Below, in pieces: positions 53,197 to 62,260 of a stretch of 64,000 bases of DNA (positions are counted from its first letter, which is position 1; each line of letters starts with the position of its first letter). The position numbers and the translations under genes were made by a program. This DNA comes from Streptomyces geranii (GTDB lineage: Bacteria; Actinomycetota; Actinomycetes; Streptomycetales; Streptomycetaceae). The DNA lies in assembly GCF_002954775.1 (NCBI RefSeq), contig NZ_PJME01000005.1:310001-374000 (forward strand). The letters run 5' to 3'. The notes beneath the pieces were generated by a model. The model was not told where the DNA came from. It saw only the letters and a program-made list of their open reading frames with translations, and did not search any database.

Positions 53197-53955
53197 TCAG
53201 ATAGTGAGCGAGAGGCTCCTGGTCACCCGGTCCGCGATCGGGATCAGCCGGGCCCGGACCTCCGGGACCCGGGAGAGCCGGTCCACCGGCATGGACACGC
53301 CGAGCGAGCCGAGCGTGTCGCCCCGGTAGACGGGGACGGCGACACAGACCGTCCCGAGTGCGTACTCCTCCAGGTCCGTGACGGCCGGGGCCACGGGTGA
53401 GGAGTCGATACGCCGGAGCAGTTCGGGCCGGCTGGTGATGGTCCTGGGGGTGAGGTCGGCGAGGTGGTGCCGGGAGAGGTACTCCTTCCGCGCCTCCTCG
53501 TCCATCTCCCGCAGGACGGACTTGCCGAGCGCGGTGGCGTGTCCGGCGTCCTCGAACCCCACCCACAGGTCGACGCGGGGCGCCCGGGGACCGTCGACGA
53601 TCTCGGCGACCCGGATCTCGCCCTCCTCGTAGAAGGTGAGGTAGGCGGCGGTCGCCAGTTCGTCGCGCAGCGCGGCCAGCGTGGGCCGGACCCGGCTGAG
53701 CAGCGCCTGGCCCCGGCCGGTCGTCCGCAGGGTCTGGAACTTGTCGCCGAGGATGAACCCGCCGTCGTCGAGTTTCCGCAGGTAGCCGTCGTGGACGAGG
53801 GTCCGCAGCAAGTGGTAGGCGGTGGCCAGGGGCAGCCCGGTCTCCCGCGCCAGCTGCTTGGCCGGCGCCCCGTTCGCGTGCGCGCTCACCGCCTCCAGCA
53901 GCCGGAAGGCCCGCTGGACGGAGGTGATGAGCGTGGGGCCTTCGTGCGCTCCCAT
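53197..53955 (-). CDS. IclR-family transcriptional regulator
   Basis: 252 aa, full family length. N-terminal winged helix: SVQRAFRLLEAVSAHANGAPAKQLARETGLPLATAYHLLRTLVHDGYL. Ligand-binding domain: GHATALGKSVLREMDEEAR, EEYALGTVCVAVPVYRG and GSLGVSMPVDRL, as in IclR proteins that sense aromatic acids or sugar acids. It stands alone, 107 nt upstream of the phosphatase gene. The target is not apparent. Confidence 0.93.
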   Translation of the reverse strand: MGAHEGPTLITSVQRAFRLLEAVSAHANGAPAKQLARETGLPLATAYHLLRTLVHDGYLRKLDDGGFILGDKFQTLRTTGRGQALLSRVRPTLAALRDELATAAYLTFYEEGEIRVAEIVDGPRAPRVDLWVGFEDAGHATALGKSVLREMDEEARKEYLSRHHLADLTPRTITSRPELLRRIDSSPVAPAVTDLEEYALGTVCVAVPVYRGDTLGSLGVSMPVDRLSRVPEVRARLIPIADRVTRSLSLTI

Positions 53956-54003
53956 GGGACAAGGGTGCGCCCGGCGGGGAGGACGGGCAAGGCGTGCAGG
54001 GTT

Positions 54004-54044
54004 CGGGGGCGACAGCCCCCGGTGGGGGTCCTCCGGGGACCCCC
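54004..54044 (-). terminator. double GC hairpin downstream of the secreted beta-propeller gene
   Basis: CGGGGGC-GACA-GCCCCCG (54004-54021) and GGGGGTCC-TCCGG-GGACCCCC (54024-54044) are adjacent perfect hairpins. They lie after the stop of the minus-strand gene at 54090 and before the IclR gene, so most likely end the upstream transcript. Confidence 0.6.
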
Positions 54045-54089
54045 TCCGAGGGAGGGCCGGGCAAGGACTGCGGGCGCGAAAGAGCGGTC

Positions 54090-55205
54090 TCAGCGAGTCG
54101 AACGCTGGATCAGCTCGTACAGGGCGGAGGTGTGCTCTCCGGTGATCAGGTTGTAGCTGCCGACGGACCAGAACTGTCCGGCGCGGCCGGTGGGCGCGAG
54201 AGCCTCGATGTCGTACGCCTGGGTCTGGCCGCCGGGGACGGCGTCACCCTGCACGGACGTCCAGACTCCGTGCCGCAGGCGCCAGTAGAGGGCGGTGCCC
54301 TCGTAGCCGTAGGGGTCGCCCGAGACCCAGACGGTGCCCTTGCCGTCGCCGGTGATGGCAGTGCCCCACAGCCCGTCGACCGGCCCCGTCACATCGCGCC
54401 AGGTGCGGCCGTTCCAGTGCAGCACCTTGGTCTGCTGCGGTTCGTCCTCGGAGTACGGGCCGAGGGCGGTGATCCAGACGCTGCGGGCGGACTCCTGGTA
54501 CACCGCCGCGGCCGTGAAGTTGCTGCCGGCCGGCGCGGTGTCGGTCCACGAACGGCCGTCCCAGTGCAGGAGCACGGACCGGCTCGGCTGGCCGACGAGC
54601 GCGAACTGCCCGACCGCCCAGGCGTCATGGGCGGTCCGCGCGTCAATGGCGTTGATGCGGACACCGCTTGGAAGGGGTGTGCTCTGCCAGACGCCGTGGG
54701 CATAGGAGTTGATCGCGGTGTCGCTCACCAGCCAGGTCCTGCCGGGGGCGGTGGCGAGCTTCGCGAAGCCGTAGCCCTGCTCCGCGGGCAGAGGCTTCTC
54801 CGTCCACCGCTTGCCGTCGTAGTGGGCCAGGGTCTCGCCCTGCTGGTCCCAGCCGTACGCCCAGACGTCGTGCGCGGACTCCGCGTCCACGGCGTGCCAC
54901 GTGCCGGTCTCCGGCACGTCGGGGGTGACCTGCTGCTGCCAGGTTCTGCCGTTCCAGCGCAGGATGACGCCCTGGCCGACGCCGTCGACGTACTGGGTTC
55001 CGACCGCCCAGGCGGCGTTCGGACCGACCGACGCGATGTCGGAGAGCCCGGAGTTGTCCGAGAGCGTCCCCGCCAGCGAGGTCCGCCAGGCCGGGGCGCC
55101 GGAAGTCCGGCCGTCCGCCGCCGAGACCGCGGCGGGGGCGACGGTCACGGTGGTCGCCGTGAGCGCCGCGACGAACGCGATCTTGAGGTACGTACCTGTC
55201 TTCAT
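54090..55205 (-). CDS. secreted beta-propeller-like protein
   Basis: 371 aa; ATG 55205 gives a signal peptide (IAFVAALTATTVTVAPAAVSA). The mature part is made of repeated blades with the pattern AWAVGxx-LLHWxGRSW or VWAYGW-LAHYDGKRW (also NGRTWQQQ, NGRTWRDV), suggesting a six- or seven-bladed propeller of roughly 45-residue units. No catalytic motif is visible. Exported propellers of this kind in Streptomyces are uncharacterised; carbohydrate or protein binding is possible. Confidence 0.75.
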   Translation of the reverse strand: MKTGTYLKIAFVAALTATTVTVAPAAVSAADGRTSGAPAWRTSLAGTLSDNSGLSDIASVGPNAAWAVGTQYVDGVGQGVILRWNGRTWQQQVTPDVPETGTWHAVDAESAHDVWAYGWDQQGETLAHYDGKRWTEKPLPAEQGYGFAKLATAPGRTWLVSDTAINSYAHGVWQSTPLPSGVRINAIDARTAHDAWAVGQFALVGQPSRSVLLHWDGRSWTDTAPAGSNFTAAAVYQESARSVWITALGPYSEDEPQQTKVLHWNGRTWRDVTGPVDGLWGTAITGDGKGTVWVSGDPYGYEGTALYWRLRHGVWTSVQGDAVPGGQTQAYDIEALAPTGRAGQFWSVGSYNLITGEHTSALYELIQRSTR

Positions 55206-55344
55206 GAGTGCTCCCCCTCTGCCACGGGGGTGCCGCGCGGGTCCTGCAAGATCGCCCCCCGTAATCGTGTGGTCACTCATGAGACGGCTCACCCCACGGG
55301 ATGGTTGTACCGGCCACACCGCCCGTTCCGAGCCACCGGCCCCC

Positions 55345-56424
55345 TCACCCCGAGCGCGGCGGAGCCGTACTCTCCCGTACCACCAACCGCGTCGGCACCA
55401 GCGTCGTCCCGTGCTCCGTCGCGTCCTGCCGCATCTGCCGCAGGACGCCCTCCACGCACAGCCGCCCCACCTCGGCGAAGTCCTGGTGCACTGTCGTCAG
55501 CGGGGGCAGGAACGAACCCGCCTCCGGGATGTCGTCGAAGCCGATCACGCTGACGTCCTCGGGGACCCTGCGTCCGCTCTCGTGCAGCGCTCGCAGCAGG
55601 CCCAGGGCCATCTGGTCGTTGGCCACGAACACCGCCGTGCAGTCGGGTAGCCGGGCGATGCGCAGGCCCGCGTGGTAGCCGGACTCCGCCGACCAGTCGC
55701 CGCGTACCAGCGCGGGCGCGGTCCGTCCCGACGCGTGGAGTTCCGCGCGCCAGGCGTCCGTGCGGCGCTGGGCCGCGTACGAGCCCTCGGGGCCCGCCAG
55801 GTGCCAGACCGTGCGGTGCCCGAGGTCCAGCAGGTGCCGTACGGCGGTGCGGGTGCCGCCCGCCTGGTCGGTGTCGACGACCGTGTAGCGGTCGCCCGCG
55901 TCGGAGTCGGCGACGACCACCTGGACGTGCGGCGGCATGGAGAGGGTCGACGCGTCGAGGAGGTGGACTTCGAGGATGACGATCACCGCGTCGACGGCCA
56001 GCTCGCCGAGCCGCGAGAAGGCGCCGCGCACCTCGTCCTGTGTCGGGACGGCGACCGGCAGCAGTGTGACCGAGTAGCCTTCGTGTGCCGCCGAGGTCGC
56101 GATGGCCTCCAGTGTGCGGACGTTTCCGGTGGTGGACAGGCCGAAGGTGATCACGCCGATCGTGCGGAACTCACCGCGCTTCAGCGCCCTGGCGGCGCTG
56201 TTGGGCCGGTAGCCAAGCTCCTTCATGGCCGCCAGGACCTGCTGCCGGGTCTCCTCGTTGACGCCCGGGAAGCCGTTCGACACCCGGGAGACGGTCTGCG
56301 AGGACACACCCGCGACCCGGGCGACGTCCGCCATGGAGGCGCTCTGTGTACGGCGGGCCGTCCGCTTCCTGGTGCGTGCGCGTGCCCGCGCCGGATCCGC
56401 CGAGGTGCCGTCAGCTGTGTCCAC
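55345..56424 (-). CDS. LacI-family repressor of the galactoside operon
   Basis: 359 aa from GTG 56424. An Arg-rich N-terminal tail (ARARTRKRTARRTQ) precedes the headpiece SMADVARVAGVSSQTVSRVSNGFPGVNEETRQQV and the hinge RPNSAARALKRG. The sensor domain ends AVFVANDQMALGLLRAL, RRVPEDVSVIGFDDIPEAG. Divergent from the importer/GH42 operon; the shared intergenic region holds two perfect palindromes typical of LacI operators. The inducer is probably a beta-galactooligosaccharide. Confidence 0.94.
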   Translation of the reverse strand: MDTADGTSADPARARARTRKRTARRTQSASMADVARVAGVSSQTVSRVSNGFPGVNEETRQQVLAAMKELGYRPNSAARALKRGEFRTIGVITFGLSTTGNVRTLEAIATSAAHEGYSVTLLPVAVPTQDEVRGAFSRLGELAVDAVIVILEVHLLDASTLSMPPHVQVVVADSDAGDRYTVVDTDQAGGTRTAVRHLLDLGHRTVWHLAGPEGSYAAQRRTDAWRAELHASGRTAPALVRGDWSAESGYHAGLRIARLPDCTAVFVANDQMALGLLRALHESGRRVPEDVSVIGFDDIPEAGSFLPPLTTVHQDFAEVGRLCVEGVLRQMRQDATEHGTTLVPTRLVVRESTAPPRSG

Positions 56425-56467
56425 CCGTCAACCCTCGCCTTCCCGTCCACAGTTGCTCCGACGACCC

Positions 56468-56497
56468 TTGACCAGCGTCGGGGGAGCGGTGTAGACA
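56468..56497 (+). promoter_or_regulatory. promoter of the galactoside importer operon
   Basis: TTGACC (56468-56473) and TAGACA (56492-56497) with an 18-nt spacer. The predicted start near 56504 lies just before the first palindrome, so bound repressor would block initiation or early elongation. Confidence 0.65.
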
Positions 56498-56509
56498 TGC
56501 CGCCATCAG

Positions 56510-56525
56510 ATGTTTACGTAAACAT
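56510..56525. promoter_or_regulatory. LacI operator copy 1 (perfect 16-bp palindrome)
   Basis: ATGTTTACGTAAACAT, a perfect palindrome with the central CG typical of LacI-family sites. It lies a few bases after the predicted transcription start of the importer operon. Confidence 0.85.
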
Positions 56526-56565
56526 AACAGCCGGTGCGCCTTTTGTGGGGTTCTCGCGGCAAGGG

Positions 56566-56581
56566 ATGTTTACGTAAACAT
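56566..56581. promoter_or_regulatory. LacI operator copy 2 (perfect 16-bp palindrome)
   Basis: Exact second copy of ATGTTTACGTAAACAT, 56 bp from the first and 53 nt before the first permease ATG. The spacing is a little over five helical turns, suited to a repressor tetramer or two dimers on one face. Confidence 0.85.
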
Positions 56582-56634
56582 CGGGGCGGCGGCGGACCAG
56601 CGCCGGTTCCGAGACGGACGAGCGAGGCACGACA

Positions 56635-57561
56635 ATGACGACCCTAGAACCGCCGGTGGCCGCTGAGCGCGCCCCGGCCCGAGCGGTGGCGAAGAGGGAC
56701 CACCGCTCATGGACGGGATGGGGGTTCATAGGCCCGTTCGTGGCGGTGTTCGCCCTCGTCTTCCTGGCACCCATCGGATACTCGATCTACCTCAGCCTCT
56801 TCAGGGACCAGCTGATCGGCGGCAACAGCTTCGTCGGCCTGGACAACTACACGCAGGCGCTGAAGGACGACCAGTTCTGGGACTCCCTGACCCGGGTGTC
56901 GCTGTTCCTGGCGATACAGGTGCCGATCATGCTCGGCATCGCCCTGCTGATCGCCCTCGCGCTGGACAGCGGCCGGCTCTACGGCAAGGACTTCTTCCGG
57001 ATCGCGATCTTCCTGCCGTACGCGGTGCCCGCCGTGGTCGCCACCCTGATGTGGGGCTTCATGTACGGCACCAAGTACGGGCTGGTGGGTGACATCAACA
57101 GCGCGTTCGGCGTCACGCTGCCGGACCCGCTCTCCAGCGACCTGGTGCTGGCCTCCATCGGCAACATCGTGACCTGGGAGTTCATCGGCTACAACATGCT
57201 GATCTTCTACTCCGCGCTCCGGGTCATCCCGCTCTCCCTCTACGAGGCCGCGGAGATCGACGGCGCCGGGCAGTTCCGGGTCGTCACCGCGATCAAGCTC
57301 CCGGCGATCCGCGGTGCCCTCGTCATCGCGACGATCTTCTCGATCATCGGCAGCTTCCAGCTCTTCAACGAGCCGGCCATCCTGCGGCCCCTGGCGCGCA
57401 ACGCCATCACCACCGACTTCACCCCGAACTTCTACACGTACTCGCTGTCCTTCAACGGCCAGCAGCACAACTACTCCGCGGCGGTCGCCATCATCATGGG
57501 GCTGATCACCATGGTCATCGCCTACGTCGTGCAGCTCCGCGGCATGCGCAAGGGAGCCTGA
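56635..57561 (+). CDS. CUT1 sugar ABC permease (MalF/GanP-like)
   Basis: 308 aa with six helices after a ~30-residue cytoplasmic tail (WGFIGPFVAVFALVFLAPIGYSIYLSLF). EAA loop: SLYEAAEIDGAGQFRVVTAIKLPAIRGAL. First gene of the operon permease, permease, binding protein, GH42, controlled by the divergent LacI. No ATPase gene is present. Its partners suggest uptake of beta-galactooligosaccharides. Confidence 0.94.
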   Translation: MTTLEPPVAAERAPARAVAKRDHRSWTGWGFIGPFVAVFALVFLAPIGYSIYLSLFRDQLIGGNSFVGLDNYTQALKDDQFWDSLTRVSLFLAIQVPIMLGIALLIALALDSGRLYGKDFFRIAIFLPYAVPAVVATLMWGFMYGTKYGLVGDINSAFGVTLPDPLSSDLVLASIGNIVTWEFIGYNMLIFYSALRVIPLSLYEAAEIDGAGQFRVVTAIKLPAIRGALVIATIFSIIGSFQLFNEPAILRPLARNAITTDFTPNFYTYSLSFNGQQHNYSAAVAIIMGLITMVIAYVVQLRGMRKGA

Positions 57562-57564
57562 ACC

Positions 57565-58512
57565 ATGAGCAGCTCCGTCACCACCACCTCCCCGGACGCA
57601 GCCGCGCCGGCCACCGGCGGCTCGAAGGGCGCGGCCCGGCTGCGCACCCGCAAGCAGCACACGCCGGGCCGTCCCAAGCGCAGCATCCTGCTCACCGCGC
57701 TGACCAGCCTGGTCCTGATCTACACGGTCGTGCCGCTGATCTGGCTGGTCATCAGCGCCACCAAGACCCAGACCGGGCTGGCCAATTCCTCCGGCGTCTG
57801 GTTCAGCAGCGACTTCGCCCTCTGGCAGAACATCCACGACACGTTCACGTACCACGACGGCATCTTCGTCCGCTGGCTCCTGAACACCCTGCTGTACGTC
57901 GTGCTGGGCGCCGGCGGTGCCACGCTGCTGGCGATCCTCGGCGGCTACGCGCTGGCGAAGTTCACCTTCCCCGGCAAGCGCGCGGTGTTCGCCGTGGTCA
58001 TCGGCGCCGTCGCGGTGCCGGGTACGGCCCTGGCGGTGCCCACCTTCCTGATGTTCAGCAAGATGGGCCTGACCGACACCCCGTGGGCGGTGATCATCCC
58101 CTCGCTGGTGTCGCCGTTCGGTCTGTATCTGATGTGGGTCTTCGCGACCGAGGCCATCCCCACCGAACTGATGGAGGCGGCCCGCATCGACGGCGCGGGC
58201 GAGATCCGCACCTTCTTCCAGGTGGCCCTGCCGCTGCTGGCCCCCGGCACCGTGACCGTCCTGCTGTTCACCACGGTCGCGACCTGGAACAACTACTTCC
58301 TGCCGCTGATCATGCTCAAGGACCCGAACTGGTACCCGCTGACCCTGGGCCTGGACGCCTGGAACTCCCAGGCCCAGACGATCGGCGGCGATGTCGTCAC
58401 CAACCTGGTGATCACCGGTTCGCTGCTCACCATCATTCCGCTGATCGCCGCGTTCCTGCTGCTGCAGAAGTACTGGCAGTCCGGCCTCGCCGCCGGAAGC
58501 GTCAAGGAATGA
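57565..58512 (+). CDS. CUT1 sugar ABC permease (MalG/GanQ-like)
   Basis: 315 aa; ATG 3 nt after the previous stop. Long cytoplasmic N-terminus (~50 residues, Ala/Pro/Lys-rich) then six helices. EAA loop: ELMEAARIDGAGEIRTFFQVALPLLAPGT. The protein ends KYWQSGLAAGSVKE, the usual C-terminus of MalG-type subunits. Confidence 0.94.
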   Translation: MSSSVTTTSPDAAAPATGGSKGAARLRTRKQHTPGRPKRSILLTALTSLVLIYTVVPLIWLVISATKTQTGLANSSGVWFSSDFALWQNIHDTFTYHDGIFVRWLLNTLLYVVLGAGGATLLAILGGYALAKFTFPGKRAVFAVVIGAVAVPGTALAVPTFLMFSKMGLTDTPWAVIIPSLVSPFGLYLMWVFATEAIPTELMEAARIDGAGEIRTFFQVALPLLAPGTVTVLLFTTVATWNNYFLPLIMLKDPNWYPLTLGLDAWNSQAQTIGGDVVTNLVITGSLLTIIPLIAAFLLLQKYWQSGLAAGSVKE

Positions 58513-58613
58513 CCCTCCCCAGACCCCACACCCCCCTCGGCTCCACCGCTTTTCACCCTCACACAGCAGTCACCCTCACCCTGTCCCACCCACGAAGAAG
58601 TGGAAGCATCGCA

Positions 58614-59954
58614 ATGCGTAGAACCACTGGCCGCCTGGTGCGCGGCATAACCCTGCTCTCCGTCCTCGCCCTGGGCGCCACCGCCTGTGGTTCCAGCGAC
58701 GACAGCTCCGACGACAGCAAGCCGGTCTCCGCCGGGGACATCACGGCCGCTCTGGAGAAGGGCGGCACGGTCAACGTCTGGGCCTGGGAGCCCACGCTCA
58801 AGTCGGTCGCCGCCAACTTCGAGAAGAAGTACCCCAAGGTCAAGATCAACCTGGTGGCCGAGCGCTCCGGCGACAAGCACTACACCGCCCTCTCGAACGC
58901 CATCGCGGCCAAGAAGGGCGTCCCGGACGTCGCTCAGGTCGAGTACTTCGCGCTGAGCCAGTACTCGCTCACCAAGGGCCTGTCCGACCTGGCCCCCTAC
59001 GGTGCCGACAAGCTCAAGGCGCAGTACACGCCCGGCCCGTGGAACGCCGTGAGCGACGGCGACAAGGTCTACGGCCTGCCGATGGACTCGGGCCCGATGG
59101 CGATGTTCTACAACAAGAAGATCTTCGACAAGTACAAGATCGCCGTCCCGACCACGTGGGACGAGTACGTCACGGCGGCCGAGAAGCTGCACAAGGCCGA
59201 CCCCAAGGTCTACATCGCCAACGACGCCGGTGACGCGGGCTTCACCACCAGCATGCTGTGGCAGGCCGGTTCGCGCCCCTACAAGGTCGACGGCACCAAG
59301 GTGTCGGTCAACTTCGAGGACGCGGGCGCCAAGAAGTACACGGACACCTGGCAGAAGCTCCTCGACAAGAAGCTCGTCTCGCCGATCAACGGCTGGACCG
59401 ACGACTGGTACAAGGGCCTGGGCGACGGCACCATCGCCACCCTGACCACCGGCGCCTGGATGCCCGCCAACTTCGTCTCCGGTGTCCCGCAGGCCTCCGG
59501 CGACTGGCGCGCGGCCCCCATGCCGGCCTGGACGAAGGGCGACAAGGCGAGCGCGGAGAACGGCGGCAGCTCGCTGGCCCTGCCCGAGCTGGGCAAGAAC
59601 AAGGAACTGGCCTACGCGTTCGTCGAGTACGCCAACTCCGGTGACGGCGTGCAGACCCGTGTCGACGAGGGTGCCTTCCCGGCGACCGTCAAGCAGCTGC
59701 AGGACCCGGCGTTCCTGAGCAAGAAGTTCGACTACTTCGGTGGCCAGGAGGCCAACTCGATCTTCGCCGACTCCGCCGCCAACGTCGCGAGCGACTGGTC
59801 GTACCTGCCCTTCCAGCAGTACGCCAACTCGATCTTCAACGACACCGTCGGCAAGGCCTACGTCTCCAGCGAGAAGCTGACCGCGGGTCTGAAGAGCTGG
59901 CAGGACGCCTCCATCAAGTACGGCAACGAGCAGGGCTTCACCGTCGAGCAGTAG
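58614..59954 (+). CDS. sugar ABC transporter substrate-binding lipoprotein
   Basis: 446 aa; ATG 58614, with GTGGAAG upstream. Signal peptide with cysteine in LGATACGSS. Family 1 solute-binding protein: TVNVWAWEPTLKSVAANFEKKYPKVKINLV, GLPMDSGPMAMFYNKKIFDKY, TTGAWMPANFVSG. Many aromatic residues (Trp, Tyr) typical of oligosaccharide stacking. Third gene of the operon, followed by a hairpin and then the GH42 gene, so beta-galactosides released by the GH30 enzymes are the likely cargo. Confidence 0.93.
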   Translation: MRRTTGRLVRGITLLSVLALGATACGSSDDSSDDSKPVSAGDITAALEKGGTVNVWAWEPTLKSVAANFEKKYPKVKINLVAERSGDKHYTALSNAIAAKKGVPDVAQVEYFALSQYSLTKGLSDLAPYGADKLKAQYTPGPWNAVSDGDKVYGLPMDSGPMAMFYNKKIFDKYKIAVPTTWDEYVTAAEKLHKADPKVYIANDAGDAGFTTSMLWQAGSRPYKVDGTKVSVNFEDAGAKKYTDTWQKLLDKKLVSPINGWTDDWYKGLGDGTIATLTTGAWMPANFVSGVPQASGDWRAAPMPAWTKGDKASAENGGSSLALPELGKNKELAYAFVEYANSGDGVQTRVDEGAFPATVKQLQDPAFLSKKFDYFGGQEANSIFADSAANVASDWSYLPFQQYANSIFNDTVGKAYVSSEKLTAGLKSWQDASIKYGNEQGFTVEQ

Positions 59955-59987
59955 CAGCCGAGCAGTGACAGCTGGGCAGTGACAGCC

Positions 59988-60026
59988 GAGGAGCGGCCGG
60001 AAGAGCGTCAACGCCGGCCGCTCCTC
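59988..60026 (+). other. intra-operon hairpin between binding-protein and GH42 genes
   Basis: GAGGAGCGGCCGG (59988-60000) pairs perfectly with CCGGCCGCTCCTC (60014-60026) across a 13-nt loop. Just before it, GCAGTGACAGC is repeated (59962-59972, 59976-59986). The structure may stabilise the binding-protein message and reduce read-through to GH42; it could also be a partial terminator. Confidence 0.6.
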
Positions 60027-60072
60027 GTACCCCCCGAGTCGAACCGCTTCGCAGCGTCCCGGAAGGACCACC

Positions 60073-62118
60073 ATGACCTCCGCCTCCCCGTCCCGTCTGC
60101 CGTACGGGCCGGACGGTGATTCCACGCCCCGTCTCGCGTACGGCGCCGACTACAACCCCGAGCAGTGGCCCCGGGAGGTGTGGGAGGAGGACGTACGGCT
60201 GATGCGCGAGGCCGGCGTCAACATCGTCTCGGTGGGGATCTTCTCCTGGGCCCGGATCCAGCCGGACGCGGACACCTGGGACTTCGGCTGGCTCGACGAG
60301 GTCATGGACCTGCTGCACGCGGGCGGGATCGGCGTCGACCTCGCCACCGCGACCGCGTCCCCGCCGCCGTGGCTGACCACCGCGCACCCGGAGATCCTCC
60401 CGGTGACCGCCACCGGTGAGACGGTCTGGCCGGGCGCCCGCCAGCACTGGCGTCCCACCTCCCCGGTCTTCCGCAGCCACGCCCTGGGCCTGGTACGGAA
60501 GATGGCGGAACGATACGCCGACCACCCGGCCCTGGTGGCCTGGCACATCTCCAACGAGCTGGGCTGCCACAACATCTACGACTTCTCGGACGACGCGGCC
60601 CGCGCCTTCCGCGACTGGCTGCGCGCCCGCTACACCACCCTGGACGCCCTCAACCACGCCTGGGGCACGGCCTTCTGGTCGCAGCGCTACAGCGACTGGG
60701 CGCAGATCCTGCCGCCCCGCCTGGCCGGCTCGCACCCGAACCCGACCCAGCAGCTGGACTTCAAGCGCTTCTCCTCGGACGCGCTGAAGGACTACCTGGT
60801 CGCCGAGCGGGAGGTGCTCCGCGAGTTCACCCCCGAGGTCCCCATCACCACCAACTTCATGGTGATGGGCGGCACGAAGGGTATGAACTACGCCGACTGG
60901 GCAAGTGAGATCGACTTCGTCTCGAACGACCACTACGTCCACCCGGGCCCGCAGTCCCGCGACGAGCTGTCCTTCTCCGCCAACCTGACCAGCGGTATCG
61001 CGGCAGGACGGCCGTGGTTCCTGATGGAGCACTCCACCAGCGCGGTCAACTGGCAGCACGTCAACGTGGCCAAGCGGCCGGGCGAGTTGGCCCGCGACTC
61101 GCTCCTGCACGTGGCGCACGGCGCCGACGCCGTCTGCTACTTCCAGTGGCGTCAGTCGGCGGCCGGCGCCGAGAAGTACCACTCCGCGATGGTGCCGCAC
61201 GCCGGCGCCGACAGCGAGGTCTTCCGCGCGGTGACCGCCCTCGGCCAGACCCTCAAGGACCTGGCGCCGATCGCGGGCTCCGAGCGCGAACCGGCCCGCG
61301 TCGGCATCGTGTTCGACTGGGACTCCTGGTGGGCGAGCGAGCAGGACTCGCACCCGACGGCCCTGCTCGACTACCGCCAGGAGGGCCTCAACTGGTACTC
61401 GGCGCTCCTCTCCCTGGGCATCCGCGCGGACGTCGTCACCACCCGCACCGAGTTCAGCCGCTACGACGTGCTGATCACCCCGGTGCTGCACATGGTCCCG
61501 GCGACCCTCGCCAAGGAGCTGACGCGGTACGCGGAGACGGGCGGCCACCTGGTCACCACATATTTCTCCGGTGTCGTCGACGAGAACGACCACATCTGGC
61601 TCGGCGGCTACCCGGGCGCCCTGCGCGAACTGCTCGGCATCCGCGTCGAGGAGTTCGGCCCGCTGCTCGACGGTGAGTCGGTCGAGGTCGACGGCGGCGG
61701 TACGGGCACGGTGTGGACCGACCGCGTCGACGTGACCGACCCCGAGGTGGAGGTCCTCGCCCACTACCGCTCGGGCGCCTACACGGGCCGCCCGGCCGTC
61801 ACCCGCCGTACGACGGGCGGCGGTTCGGCGTCGTACGTCTCCACGCGCCTCGGCACCGACGGGCTCGCGGCGCTGCTGCCGACGCTGCTCGCACCGGCGG
61901 GCGTGGACAGCGAGCTGCCCGAACCGGCCCGTGGGCGCGTCGAGTTGACCGTACGGCAGGGCGGCGGAAGCCGGTTCCTGTTCCTGGTCAACCGCAGCGA
62001 GGAGGAGGTACCGCTGCCCGGCCTCGACGGCGGGCGGCTGACCGGCGGCACGGAAGCCGACGGTGTCCTCGTCCTCGCGCCGAGGGAGGTCGCCGTACTC
62101 CGGCAGCCGGCCCGCTGA
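60073..62118 (+). CDS. GH42 beta-galactosidase
   Basis: 681 aa; no signal peptide, so cytoplasmic. GH42 features: GADYNPEQWP at the N-terminus, WHISNELGCH with acid/base Glu162, FLMEHST with nucleophile Glu319, and a C-terminal trimerisation-type domain followed by a beta-domain (FLFLVNRSEEEV). Length fits the family. It would cleave imported beta-1,6 or beta-1,3-galactooligosaccharides to galactose, completing the pathway begun by the secreted GH30 endo-galactanases. Last gene of the LacI-controlled operon, possibly with the GH30 gene 142 nt downstream. Confidence 0.95.
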   Translation: MTSASPSRLPYGPDGDSTPRLAYGADYNPEQWPREVWEEDVRLMREAGVNIVSVGIFSWARIQPDADTWDFGWLDEVMDLLHAGGIGVDLATATASPPPWLTTAHPEILPVTATGETVWPGARQHWRPTSPVFRSHALGLVRKMAERYADHPALVAWHISNELGCHNIYDFSDDAARAFRDWLRARYTTLDALNHAWGTAFWSQRYSDWAQILPPRLAGSHPNPTQQLDFKRFSSDALKDYLVAEREVLREFTPEVPITTNFMVMGGTKGMNYADWASEIDFVSNDHYVHPGPQSRDELSFSANLTSGIAAGRPWFLMEHSTSAVNWQHVNVAKRPGELARDSLLHVAHGADAVCYFQWRQSAAGAEKYHSAMVPHAGADSEVFRAVTALGQTLKDLAPIAGSEREPARVGIVFDWDSWWASEQDSHPTALLDYRQEGLNWYSALLSLGIRADVVTTRTEFSRYDVLITPVLHMVPATLAKELTRYAETGGHLVTTYFSGVVDENDHIWLGGYPGALRELLGIRVEEFGPLLDGESVEVDGGGTGTVWTDRVDVTDPEVEVLAHYRSGAYTGRPAVTRRTTGGGSASYVSTRLGTDGLAALLPTLLAPAGVDSELPEPARGRVELTVRQGGGSRFLFLVNRSEEEVPLPGLDGGRLTGGTEADGVLVLAPREVAVLRQPAR

Positions 62119-62260
62119 GCGTCACCCCGCAGTATCCCTACCCCTGAACTCCCCTGATCCAAGGGGCACACCGTCGTGCCCCGTGTCCGTACGCGTCCTC
62201 GCGTGCGGTGCGGGCACGGCGGTCCACCGCAGCTACCACCTACGAAGCTGGGAGCACACG

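Noticed and set aside
62119..62260. Independent promoter for the second GH30
   Set aside because: No -35/-10 pair with acceptable spacing was found; only an imperfect hairpin is visible, so read-through from the GH42 operon is more likely.
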